Positions 1-5,465 of a stretch of DNA of 5,465 bases are shown piece after piece. Below the pieces are notes generated by a model. It was given only the letters and a program-made list of their open reading frames with translations. It searched no databases and had not been told where the DNA came from. A program made the translations under genes and the position numbers. This DNA is from JABEVB01 sp049965775 (lineage in GTDB: Bacteria > Planctomycetota > Phycisphaerae > WQYP01): NCBI GenBank assembly GCA_049965775.1, contig JBMFVX010000164.1, positions 1 to 5,465 on the forward strand, in the 5' to 3' direction. The stretch's first letter is position 1. Each line of letters begins with the position of its first letter.

Positions 1-358
1 TGTCTGCATCGGCCCGAGTGTAGGATTCTGCGTTCCGCTTCAGAACAAGGCAGGCAGCCAGCGCCTTGTACCCGGCATAAGCGACTGGGAATGCCAATAA
101 AATCGGCATGATCCCGGGCCGCCCGGAAAAATTGCCACGCCCGTGGGACGGCACCCTCGGCGGCGTCGTTTTTGTGGTTTACCAATGCACAACCGCAGTG
201 CTTTAGCAGCGTCGCCGCGGGCTGTAGCGACAAACTACCGCGTTGGTAAATCGCGTGTTTTTCACACTGCAATATGACAAGCCCAATCTGGCTGTCCCGA
301 TATTAGCATATGATAGATTAACGATCCTAAGCCTTGCCGAGAACCGTGTCGCTTGTGT
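1..358. other. Unassigned region downstream of vapC, with long open frames
   Basis: No gene can be named here. On the minus strand one frame is open for about 100 codons, from after a TAA at 303-305 to the window edge. It contains no ATG, and its only common start codons are TTG. It would include stretches such as LLKHCGCALVNHKND and AWQFFRAARDHADFIGIP. A second minus-strand frame starts with ATG at 109-107 and would begin MPILLAFPVAYAGYKALAA, a hydrophobic N-terminus, then run off the left edge. It lacks a clear ribosome binding site. Both cannot be coding over the same bases. The stretch may hold the start of a leftward gene, a decayed gene or a dispersed repeat. I see no convincing terminator for vapBC and no tRNA. 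Confidence 0.3.
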
Positions 359-769
359 TCAGGCTTCGCGTGCCCAATTTTCGACCGTCAATCCATCAAT
401 TCTTGAAAACTCCCGGGTGTTGTTGCTTACGAGCGTGGTGCGCAGGCAAAGCGCATGCGCGGCGATCAGCGTATCGAGCGGACCGATAGGTCGGCCTTGG
501 CGCTCCAAGGTGGTTCGAAGCAATCCGTATGTGCCGGCGGCAGCGCCATCAAAGGCGGCAACTTGAAGAGGGGCCGTAAATTGAGCGAGCGCCATTTGAT
601 TCCGCAGCGGGCTTGAACTGTTGGCGACTCCAAAACGCAGTTCGGCGAGGGTGATGGCCGACAACCCGACGCTGCCTACCGGCTTACTTCGCAAATGATC
701 GAGAATGCGGGCGGATTTACCTCGAATCAATTCGATACAAATATCGGTGTCCAGCATCCATCGCATCAT
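359..769 (-). CDS. vapC: VapC-type PIN-domain ribonuclease toxin
   Basis: This is the toxin of a type II toxin-antitoxin pair. Family members are Mg2+-dependent endoribonucleases, and the closest-looking group is annotated as tRNA(fMet)-specific endonuclease VapC; cleavage of initiator tRNA here is inferred. At 136 residues it has the usual length and one PIN domain throughout. The expected acidic residues are visible: Asp7 in MLDTDICIELI, Glu43 in ITLAELRFGVA, Asp99 in PIGPLDTLIAAHA, and the closing motif LVSNNTREFSRIDGL with Asn116 and Glu120, followed by VENW. The active site therefore looks intact. The start at 769 overlaps the vapB stop (ATGA), indicating translational coupling; a second ATG follows immediately, so the exact start is uncertain by one codon. 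It is the second gene of the operon and should be held inactive by VapB. Confidence 0.95.
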   Translation of the reverse strand: MMRWMLDTDICIELIRGKSARILDHLRSKPVGSVGLSAITLAELRFGVANSSSPLRNQMALAQFTAPLQVAAFDGAAAGTYGLLRTTLERQGRPIGPLDTLIAAHALCLRTTLVSNNTREFSRIDGLTVENWAREA

Positions 770-996
770 AGCTTTTTCCGGCGCTGAGGGCGGCGCGTCT
801 GGTTTCGCCGGGCCATAAAGTCGTCGGTAAAAAGCCGGAGGCTATTTTCCAGCAGACTCCACTCTTTGCCGGGTGGTGTGAGAATAACCATATCATCAAA
901 GCGGGCGATGCGGACGCGGCGCGTTTTAAAGCGATAGGCCCGGGGCAGGCGAATCGCCTGGCTTCGCCCGTTTTTAAATACCGCCGCGGTATCCAT
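766..996 (-). CDS. vapB: VapB-type antitoxin
   Basis: This is the antitoxin partner of vapC, 76 residues long and typical for the family. Residues 1-45 form a SpoVT/AbrB (MazE-like) swapped-hairpin DNA-binding domain. Its signature is MDTAAVFKNGRSQAIRLPRAYRF, described here by its key parts FKNGRSQAIRLP and YRF, followed by the strand MVILTP. The tail (about 46-66) with WSLLENSLRLFTDDFMARR is the segment that in relatives wraps the toxin and blocks its active site. The last ten residues are strongly basic. I chose the ATG at 996 because a GGAG (complement of 1004-1007) lies 7 bases upstream and because homologues begin with MDTA. Upstream TTG and ATG codons in the same frame fall inside the promoter and operator. 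Dimers of VapB, better with VapC, are expected to repress the operon. Confidence 0.93.
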   Translation of the reverse strand: MDTAAVFKNGRSQAIRLPRAYRFKTRRVRIARFDDMVILTPPGKEWSLLENSLRLFTDDFMARRNQTRRPQRRKKL

Positions 997-1014
997 GGTG
1001 TGTCTCCAAATAAT

Positions 1015-1032
1015 ATATACCATGCAGTATAT
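1015..1032. promoter_or_regulatory. Probable VapB/VapBC operator
   Basis: A perfect inverted repeat ATATAC-N6-GTATAT overlaps the -10 box of the vapBC promoter and lies just upstream of the vapB ribosome binding site. AbrB-type antitoxins repress their own operons by binding short AT-rich palindromes in this position, so this is the natural autoregulatory site. Binding itself is inferred. Confidence 0.55.
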
Positions 1033-1054
1033 CATAGTGATGGGTTGCTGCAAA
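1026..1054 (-). promoter_or_regulatory. vapBC promoter
   Basis: Reading the minus strand, TTTGCA (1054-1049) is followed after exactly 17 bases by TATACT (1031-1026), a good sigma-70-type -10 box. The predicted start lies near 1019, giving a leader of about 23 bases that contains the GGAG ribosome binding site of vapB. Position, spacing and the following operon agree. Confidence 0.6.
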
Positions 1055-1086
1055 CAGGTGTTCTTGCTCGCCTGGCGTGTTTTATC

Positions 1087-1184
<98 letters not shown>

Positions 1185-1194
1185 TGACAAATTT

Positions 1195-1293
1195 AACCGC
1201 AGATGGCGCGGATGGGCGCAGATGGCTTTAAATCAAAGGTTTTCATACCTGCGTCCTGTTTTCAATCTGCGTTCATCTGTTTCATCTGCGGTT
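1195..1293. repeat. Imperfect inverted repeat built on CGCAGATGG units
   Basis: The left arm (1195-1223) and the reverse complement of the right arm (1265-1293) are both 29 bases long, match at 23 positions and share AACCGCAGATG at one end and CGCAGAT at the other. The loop is 41 bases. Each arm is itself made of degenerate units of about 10 bases (CGCAGATGG, CGCGGATGG). The layout is that of a REP- or MITE-like dispersed palindrome; similar CGCAGAT-rich elements are, to my knowledge, scattered in Planctomycetota and related genomes. No transposase is present. As RNA it could form a long hairpin and weaken read-through between guaB and vapBC. Confidence 0.75.
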
Positions 1294-1437
1294 GGGTTTT
1301 CCGGTACATGCACGGGCGGGCCTTTGATTTCTAAATAGCAAGGCAAAATCATTTAATCCGCATTCTTTCCCCAGGTTGCATTCATTTTGGGTTGCTTCTT
1401 GGCCGACGGCCAAAATTCCTGCGCCATATCCGTACAT
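1282..1437 (-). CDS. Possible small ORF downstream of guaB, unknown function
   Basis: I do not recognise this product. The frame encodes 51 residues, beginning MYGYGAGILAVGQEATQ and containing NECNLGKECGLNDFALLF. Its support is an AGGA (complement of 1444-1447) placed 6 bases before the ATG, and its position 66 bases downstream of the guaB stop on the same strand. Against it, the last codons and stop (AACCGCAGATGA) lie within the right arm of the inverted repeat at 1195-1293. The whole stretch 1282-1480 may therefore be part of a mobile or dispersed element rather than a gene. Three cysteines (20, 26, 43) are present, but no known motif, signal peptide or membrane segment is evident. Confidence 0.25.
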   Translation of the reverse strand: MYGYGAGILAVGQEATQNECNLGKECGLNDFALLFRNQRPARACTGKPNRR

Positions 1438-1503
1438 GCTGTTTCCTGACGGCCCTGAACCCGGCGGCTCGTTATGAGGAATAACAAATATGGGGCAACG
1501 CGA

Positions 1504-2991
1504 TTACTCGTCCATGGCGGTATCGCTGGTGTAATAGTTGGGGCTTTCGCGCGTGATGGTGATGTCGTGTGGATGACTTTCAACCATGCTGGCGTGAGAT
1601 ACCTTTACAAACCGAGCCTTGGTGTGCAACTCTTCAATTGTTTTTGCGCCGCAGTAGCCCATGCCGGCACGCAGGCCGCCAATCATCTGATAAACAAAAT
1701 CGCCCAATGGGCCGCGGTAGTGCACGAGTCCCTCGACCCCTTCCGGCACCAGTTTGCTGGTTTGCCGCACGCCGGCCTGGCCATAGCGGTCGGCAGAGCC
1801 TTGCACCATGGCCCCCATCGAGCCCATACCCCGGTAGCTCTTAAACCGGCGGCCGCGCCGAATGACCAGATCGCCGGGGCTTTCGTCGAGGCCCGCAAAA
1901 AGCGACCCCATCATCACCGCTGAAGCTCCAACAGCCAGCGCCTTGGTAATATCGCCGCTGTGGCGAATACCGCCGTCGGCAATAACCGGAATGCCCGCCG
2001 GCGCTGCGGCTGCGACCACATTCATAATGGCGGTTATCTGCGGGACGCCCACGCCTGAAACAATGCGCGTGGTGCAAATGCTGCCCGGTCCGATGCCCAC
2101 CTTAATCGCGTCGGCTCCGGCGGCGATAAGATCGTTGGCGGCGTCGGTGGTGGCGATGTTGCCGGCAACGACATCAATGCCGAAGCGGCGCTTAATTTCG
2201 CGTACCGAGTCAATGACGTTGCTGGAGTGGCCGTGGGCGGTATCCACCACCACCAGGTCCACTCCTTTTTGAATAAGCGCCTCCACGCGGTCGTACTGGC
2301 GCACGCCTACGGCTGCGCCGACGCGCAGGCGCCCGCGGGCGTCTTTGCTGGCCCGCGGGAACTGGTGTGTTTTTTCGATGTCGCGCATCGTAATCATGCC
2401 TTTAAGCCGGCGCTTGTCATCTACAAGCAGCAGCTTTTCGACGCGAGCGTTGTTCAGAACAACCTCGGCATTTTCGAGCGAGGTGTCGGGTGGGGCGGTT
2501 ACCAGATTGGATTTGGTCATCAGTTCGCGAATGGGCTTGTGGTCGTCGCCCTCATGAAACTTAAGATCGCGCCGGGTCAAAATGCCGACGAGTTCGCCGC
2601 CGGCTTCAAGCACAATCGGAATGCCGCTGATGTGCTGCTCCTTCATAATTTGTCGGGCACGGCCAACGGTTTCGTCGGGCGGCAGGGTTACCGGGTCTGT
2701 GATAATGCCGTTGGCGGAACGCTTTACTTTTTCCACCTCGCGGCACTGGTGTTCAATGGTCATATTTTTATGAATGCAGCCTACGCCGCCTTCCTGAGCC
2801 AGGGCAATGGCCAAGGCCGCTTCCGTAACGGTGTCCATAGGTGCGGAAACTAGGGGAAGCGTCAGCTCAATGTTGCGCGTGATGCGAGTTTTAACATCTG
2901 CCTCGGACGGAACAAAGTCGCTGCGGTTGGGAACCAGCAGCACATCATCAAAGGTAATGCCTTCACCAATAATTTTTATACGGTTTTCCAT
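1504..2991 (-). CDS. guaB: Inosine-5'-monophosphate dehydrogenase
   Basis: GuaB oxidises IMP to XMP with NAD+, the committed step of guanine nucleotide synthesis, in the cytoplasm as a tetramer or octamer. The 495-residue protein has the standard bacterial length and order. An N-terminal barrel strand carries GITFDDVLLVP (11-21). Two CBS domains follow at about 95-205, the site of allosteric nucleotide binding in relatives. The barrel then resumes with VVVDTAHGH (247-255), the catalytic loop GPGSICTTR (301-309) with nucleophile Cys306, and IADGGIRHSGD (337-347). The IMP-binding segment YRGMGSMGAM (386-395) is followed by the mobile flap with the catalytic Arg402-Tyr403 pair in SADRYGQ. The C-terminus VKVSHASMVESHPHDI is typical. 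The ATG at 2991 matches the family start. It lacks a Shine-Dalgarno sequence, but a promoter sits immediately upstream. Its last 65 or so coding bases are duplicated near vapB. Confidence 0.98.
   Translation of the reverse strand: MENRIKIIGEGITFDDVLLVPNRSDFVPSEADVKTRITRNIELTLPLVSAPMDTVTEAALAIALAQEGGVGCIHKNMTIEHQCREVEKVKRSANGIITDPVTLPPDETVGRARQIMKEQHISGIPIVLEAGGELVGILTRRDLKFHEGDDHKPIRELMTKSNLVTAPPDTSLENAEVVLNNARVEKLLLVDDKRRLKGMITMRDIEKTHQFPRASKDARGRLRVGAAVGVRQYDRVEALIQKGVDLVVVDTAHGHSSNVIDSVREIKRRFGIDVVAGNIATTDAANDLIAAGADAIKVGIGPGSICTTRIVSGVGVPQITAIMNVVAAAAPAGIPVIADGGIRHSGDITKALAVGASAVMMGSLFAGLDESPGDLVIRRGRRFKSYRGMGSMGAMVQGSADRYGQAGVRQTSKLVPEGVEGLVHYRGPLGDFVYQMIGGLRAGMGYCGAKTIEELHTKARFVKVSHASMVESHPHDITITRESPNYYTSDTAMDE
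1516..1580 (-). repeat. Parent copy, within guaB, of the duplicated 3' segment
   Basis: This 65-base part of guaB encodes roughly ESHPHDITITRESPNYYTSD and the next residues. It is directly repeated at 1087-1184. The two copies bracket a 331-base segment (1185-1515) that holds the inverted repeat and the possible small ORF. Confidence 0.88.
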
Positions 2992-2997
2992 GTAGCA

Positions 2998-3026
2998 ATG
3001 ATGCCGTCGGCGGGGCGGTATGTCAA
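2998..3026 (-). promoter_or_regulatory. guaB promoter, probably giving a leaderless mRNA
   Basis: On the minus strand a perfect TTGACA (3026-3021) is followed after 17 bases by CATCAT (3003-2998), four of six matches to the -10 consensus. Transcription would be expected about 7 bases beyond the -10, which is the A of the guaB ATG at 2991. The absence of any Shine-Dalgarno sequence before that ATG agrees with a leaderless or nearly leaderless transcript. Confidence 0.55.
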
Positions 3027-3110
3027 ATAGTCGTGCTTTTATCTTTAATCAGCGTCGGGTGTCATGGCCGCTGGTGTTGCCGCGCTGCTGCCGGGCGGCT
3101 GGATGCGTGA

Positions 3111-5096
3111 TTATTGTACGGCGGTTGGTATAAACAACTTGTTGGTCATGCGCTTGATGCGGTAGACGGCCTCCGCCGGCAAAGGTGTTTTTTCATTGCT
3201 AGCGGCCCATTTGTACCAGTGCACGGCATGCTGCAATACCGCTGTTCGCATGGGTTCATCGTAACTTTTACCGATATGCCACCATAAATCGCCGAGTTTC
3301 AGAGCTGCGGCAGGCTTGGTGGGAGAGGCCTTCTCCGCGATGGCCGCAGCCACCAAGTCGGGCGTACGGCTGTAGGTTAAATACAGCAGTCCTCCGTGCC
3401 AGTTGCCTTTTATAAAGCACAAATACTCTCCCACGGCTTTATTTGCCGGGCCGTCATCAGGCTTCTGGGTTAAAGTAGTCAGCGATCTTTTATAGCGGAA
3501 GTGTATGCTGACCAGATGTTCCGCAAGGCGATTCCACTCCTCGCTTTGCATTTTGAGCGAGGCAATGCCCGATCGGTGCGCAAGCTGTGCGGCATGTTTT
3601 TCCAGCTTAAGAGCGGCGGAAAATCCTTTGCGGCGCAGCGCCTCGATCATGGCTTGCGGCGTGTTGGGAAGCAGCCACCGTTCGACCACCTGCTGTTGGT
3701 GATGCACCAAGTCTATAAACGGATGGCGGCCAGCGGCGGCGGCAACGGCATCCAGCCAATGCAAATAATCAAATGCCTGCAGAGGACTGGCAAATGCCTG
3801 GCCCGGTGGGATGATTAGATGTTTATCGGCAGGAAAAGCAAAAGCCAGGTAAGCTTGACCGGTTATGGGGTGATGGTCCAGCAGCCAGTAATAAATGCCG
3901 AGCCGCGCATTTGCCCCCAAATTATGAGGATGCTTTTTAAGCTTTTTAATGTCGCCCGGAACTGTTGCATAAGCCTGTTGTCTTATTGCATAGTGTCGCG
4001 CCTCGATGACAGCAGTTCGTACATTGGCGGGCATCTGCAGGGCCGCGGCGGTCTTGGCTGCAACAACAAGCATGGCGTGCGCCGAGGCGTAGTCGTGCTC
4101 GGCAGCCGCAAAGCTCACATCCGACGTCAGGTCGTTGTAGAGTGCCAAAGCCGCCGTGTACGAAGGCACATCACCGGCGAGCATGTTCGCAGTCCGCACA
4201 AACATGGGTCCCGACTTTATCTGGTAGTGTCTTGCCAGTCGGGCGATGGCGCCCAGCGCGTTGTCGCTGTCGCCAATGCGGGCTGCAAACTTCCAAGCCA
4301 TATTGAGCGCTACATAACGATGCACCGGATGCTGCGCATCGGAGCCGTAGTGGGCGAGTAAATAAATCTCGAAGTCTGACATGGTTGCCGCATTTACCAC
4401 GCCCCGATAGCGCGTTCGATAAAGTGCCTTCAGGTCGGCGATGGCCTGTTGTTGTTCATGTGCGGTTGGCACGGGCAGTCGCGTATCAGCCGGCTCTGTC
4501 GGAGGGTGTGGCAGATTGTTAGCCTTAGGCTGAGCCGATGGCTGTGTAATGCCTTGGCCGCCGGTGTTAGATTGGCCGCTGGTATTGCCGCCGCTGGTTT
4601 GAGGAGACGGTTGACTGGGGGGCGAGCCTTGACTTGTGCTGGAGCTTTGCTTGCCCTTGCCTGAGGTGTCAGAATCGCCTTGTCCACCGCCGTTTACGGT
4701 TGGGCCGCTGCCGCCACCAGCGTGGGACGCGCGTGGCGGTGGCGAGTGATGGGGTTGCGAAGCGCCATCAGACGTACCCGATTTATCGGATGCGGGTCGG
4801 CCACTATGAGCGGTGTTAGGGTTGCCTGGTTGGGTCGCTTGACCGGAATTGGCAGGCACGTTATTGGCGTTATTAAAAATATTGGCGTCATTCTGTGCAC
4901 TGCCATTGGATGCATCGGCCAAAAACGTATGGACATGGACGCGCCAGGTGGGGTAGGGGGTGGTGGCCTCCGCATTTACCGAATCAACTGCATAGGCCTC
5001 GCCAATGCCCGCCGAGCCGGCGATGACGGCAGCACCAATGGCCAGCATTTGCAGTAACCGAACCGCACGATTTAATGCTAACCATATCCCTATCAT
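3111..5096 (-). CDS. Exported protein with low-complexity linker and duplicated helical module, unknown function
   Basis: The function is unknown. From the ATG at 5096 it has 661 residues. Residues 1-36 form a Sec signal peptide: basic NRAVR, hydrophobic core LLQMLAIGAAVIAGSAGIG, likely cleavage after AYA. Residues about 61-210 are a disordered linker rich in Ser, Gly, Gln, Asn and Pro, followed by a predominantly alpha-helical region to the end. That region holds two related modules (about 330-435 and 490-595). Each has helices ending in a basic/aromatic segment, then L..L...P, AN..xGxY and a G..YL stretch; compare NARLGIYYWLLDHHP with NKAVGEYLCFIKGNW. The second module continues into KLGDLWWHIGKSY and HWYKWA, resembling a TPR-like C-terminal module I associate with planctomycetal proteins. 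An in-frame ATG at 5111 is possible, but the one at 5096 has a proper GGAG. It lies 119 bp upstream of guaB; a shared role is not evident. Confidence 0.85.
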   Translation of the reverse strand: MIGIWLALNRAVRLLQMLAIGAAVIAGSAGIGEAYAVDSVNAEATTPYPTWRVHVHTFLADASNGSAQNDANIFNNANNVPANSGQATQPGNPNTAHSGRPASDKSGTSDGASQPHHSPPPRASHAGGGSGPTVNGGGQGDSDTSGKGKQSSSTSQGSPPSQPSPQTSGGNTSGQSNTGGQGITQPSAQPKANNLPHPPTEPADTRLPVPTAHEQQQAIADLKALYRTRYRGVVNAATMSDFEIYLLAHYGSDAQHPVHRYVALNMAWKFAARIGDSDNALGAIARLARHYQIKSGPMFVRTANMLAGDVPSYTAALALYNDLTSDVSFAAAEHDYASAHAMLVVAAKTAAALQMPANVRTAVIEARHYAIRQQAYATVPGDIKKLKKHPHNLGANARLGIYYWLLDHHPITGQAYLAFAFPADKHLIIPPGQAFASPLQAFDYLHWLDAVAAAAGRHPFIDLVHHQQQVVERWLLPNTPQAMIEALRRKGFSAALKLEKHAAQLAHRSGIASLKMQSEEWNRLAEHLVSIHFRYKRSLTTLTQKPDDGPANKAVGEYLCFIKGNWHGGLLYLTYSRTPDLVAAAIAEKASPTKPAAALKLGDLWWHIGKSYDEPMRTAVLQHAVHWYKWAASNEKTPLPAEAVYRIKRMTNKLFIPTAVQ

Positions 5097-5102
5097 GGCC
5101 TG

Positions 5103-5106
5103 CTCC
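5103..5106 (-). promoter_or_regulatory. Ribosome binding site deciding the start at 5096
   Basis: GGAG on the minus strand lies 6 bases before the ATG at 5096-5094. The alternative ATG at 5111 has only a weak GGAT upstream. Using 5096 also leaves a conventional signal peptide beginning MIGIWLALNRAVR. Confidence 0.55.
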
Positions 5107-5166
5107 GTCATTCAAATCCGTGATTGTCGCCGCAGTGCACCGTACAGTTTAACGTCGTATCAGCAC

Positions 5167-5179
5167 AATTGCTGCAATT
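5167..5179. promoter_or_regulatory. Perfect 13-bp palindrome, possible operator
   Basis: AATTGC-T-GCAATT is a perfect inverted repeat about 70 bases upstream of the start of the exported-protein gene. The size and position suit binding of a dimeric regulator, but no regulator gene is nearby and chance occurrence is possible. Confidence 0.25.
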
Positions 5180-5440
5180 CGCGAGGCGTGCTGCCGACCG
5201 GCTTGGTCGCATATGGCGTAAGCTATCCATTTTATCGGCAGGCGCGGTCTTTCAGCAAACCTGGCATAATGACAATCGGGCCGCATAAAAACGTCATGGG
5301 TCTGATTGCAGCCGTTGGGGCCGAGAAATTCTCTTGCCGTCGTACCAGCAAATACCCGCGTGTCGGTATCCGCGATACAACCGCGCCATTAGGGCCTGTA
5401 AATAAATAACTGATACCATTTGTGGTTATTGTCCGATAAT

Positions 5441-5450
5441 AAGGAGGATG
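5441..5450 (+). promoter_or_regulatory. Possible ribosome binding site for a rightward gene beyond the edge
   Basis: AAGGAGG (5441-5447), close to the ideal Shine-Dalgarno sequence, directly abuts an ATG (5448-5450), which would begin MDRATL before the window ends. The zero spacing is abnormal, and no other start codon lies at the usual distance within the visible sequence. A GATAAT at 5435-5440 could be a -10 box, but it lacks a matching -35. Confidence 0.2.
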
Positions 5451-5465
5451 GATCGCGCAACGCTG

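Larger units (their letters stand above)
5112..5465. other. Upstream region of the exported-protein gene, unresolved
   Basis: No gene can be named in this stretch. A minus-strand frame is open from the right edge to a TAA at 5234-5232 (77 codons, including YLFTGPNGAVVSRIPTRGYL and APTAAIRPMTFLCGPIVIM) and could be the end of a gene outside the window, but it has no recognisable domain. On the plus strand a 46-codon frame from 5269 to 5409 lacks a ribosome binding site. A possible minus-strand promoter (TTGCTG 5258-5253, 16 bases, GATAAA 5236-5231) is weak. The stretch may simply be a divergent intergenic region. Confidence 0.3.

Noticed and set aside
1399..1413. TTGGCC-GAC-GGCCAA hairpin as the guaB terminator
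   Set aside because: The stem is perfect but the loop is three bases, and on the minus strand it is followed by GAAG rather than a T-run, so it is not a convincing intrinsic terminator.
1353..1583. Minus-strand 76-codon frame overlapping the guaB tail
   Set aside because: Its start lies inside guaB in another frame and it has no ribosome binding site. The competing frame beginning at 1437 has better signals.
2227..2853. Plus-strand 208-codon frame opposite guaB
   Set aside because: It is a shadow of the guaB coding strand. GuaB motifs are complete across the same bases in the minus-strand frame.
3001..3110. Terminator between the exported-protein gene and guaB
   Set aside because: Several GC-rich short inverted repeats (GCCGC/GCGGC) occur, but none is followed by a T-run on the minus strand.
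5005..5409. Plus-strand 134-codon frame crossing the exported-protein start
   Set aside because: Its first third is antisense to the signal peptide, there is no ribosome binding site and no recognisable domain. Only the part after 5112 could be independent, and it has no support of its own.

Overview
The window most likely comes from a bacterium of the Planctomycetota (perhaps Phycisphaerae-like), or less likely another PVC-group lineage. This is an inference from two things. A large exported protein carries a repeated helical module with a motif of the type GxYLCFxKGxW..GL, which I associate with planctomycetal proteins. There is also a dispersed-type inverted repeat built on CGCAGATGG units. 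No rRNA or tRNA gene is present to confirm this.

All confidently called genes lie on the minus strand, so the window reads from right to left. Positions 5096-3111 encode a roughly 661-residue protein with a Sec-type signal peptide, a long Ser/Gly/Gln/Pro-rich linker and a duplicated alpha-helical module of unknown function. After a 119-bp gap comes guaB (2991-1504), a full-length IMP dehydrogenase with every key motif intact. It has its own TTGACA promoter, placed so that transcription should begin at or next to the ATG, which suggests a leaderless mRNA. Downstream of guaB is a roughly 500-bp repeat-rich stretch. It holds a possible 51-codon small ORF with a good ribosome binding site, an imperfect 29-bp-arm inverted repeat (1195-1293), and a second copy of the guaB 3' end (1087-1184). 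In that copy a three-triplet stretch has become a perfect (GAT)14 microsatellite. Next is a type II toxin-antitoxin operon, vapB (996-766) and vapC (769-359), with ATGA overlap. Its promoter carries a -10 box that overlaps a perfect inverted repeat, as expected for autoregulation.

The two window edges are unresolved. Positions 1-358 hold a long minus-strand open frame with no ATG and no recognised product. Positions 5112-5465 hold an upstream region with a perfect 13-bp palindrome, a minus-strand frame open to the window edge, and a strong Shine-Dalgarno-like sequence near the right end that may belong to a rightward gene outside the window.

The genes do not form one obvious pathway. The most unusual feature is the duplicated guaB tail with its triplet expansion, just upstream of the vapBC promoter and in the same reading phase as vapB. 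It looks like the scar of a recombination or insertion event at the guaB 3' end and is a candidate hypervariable locus.
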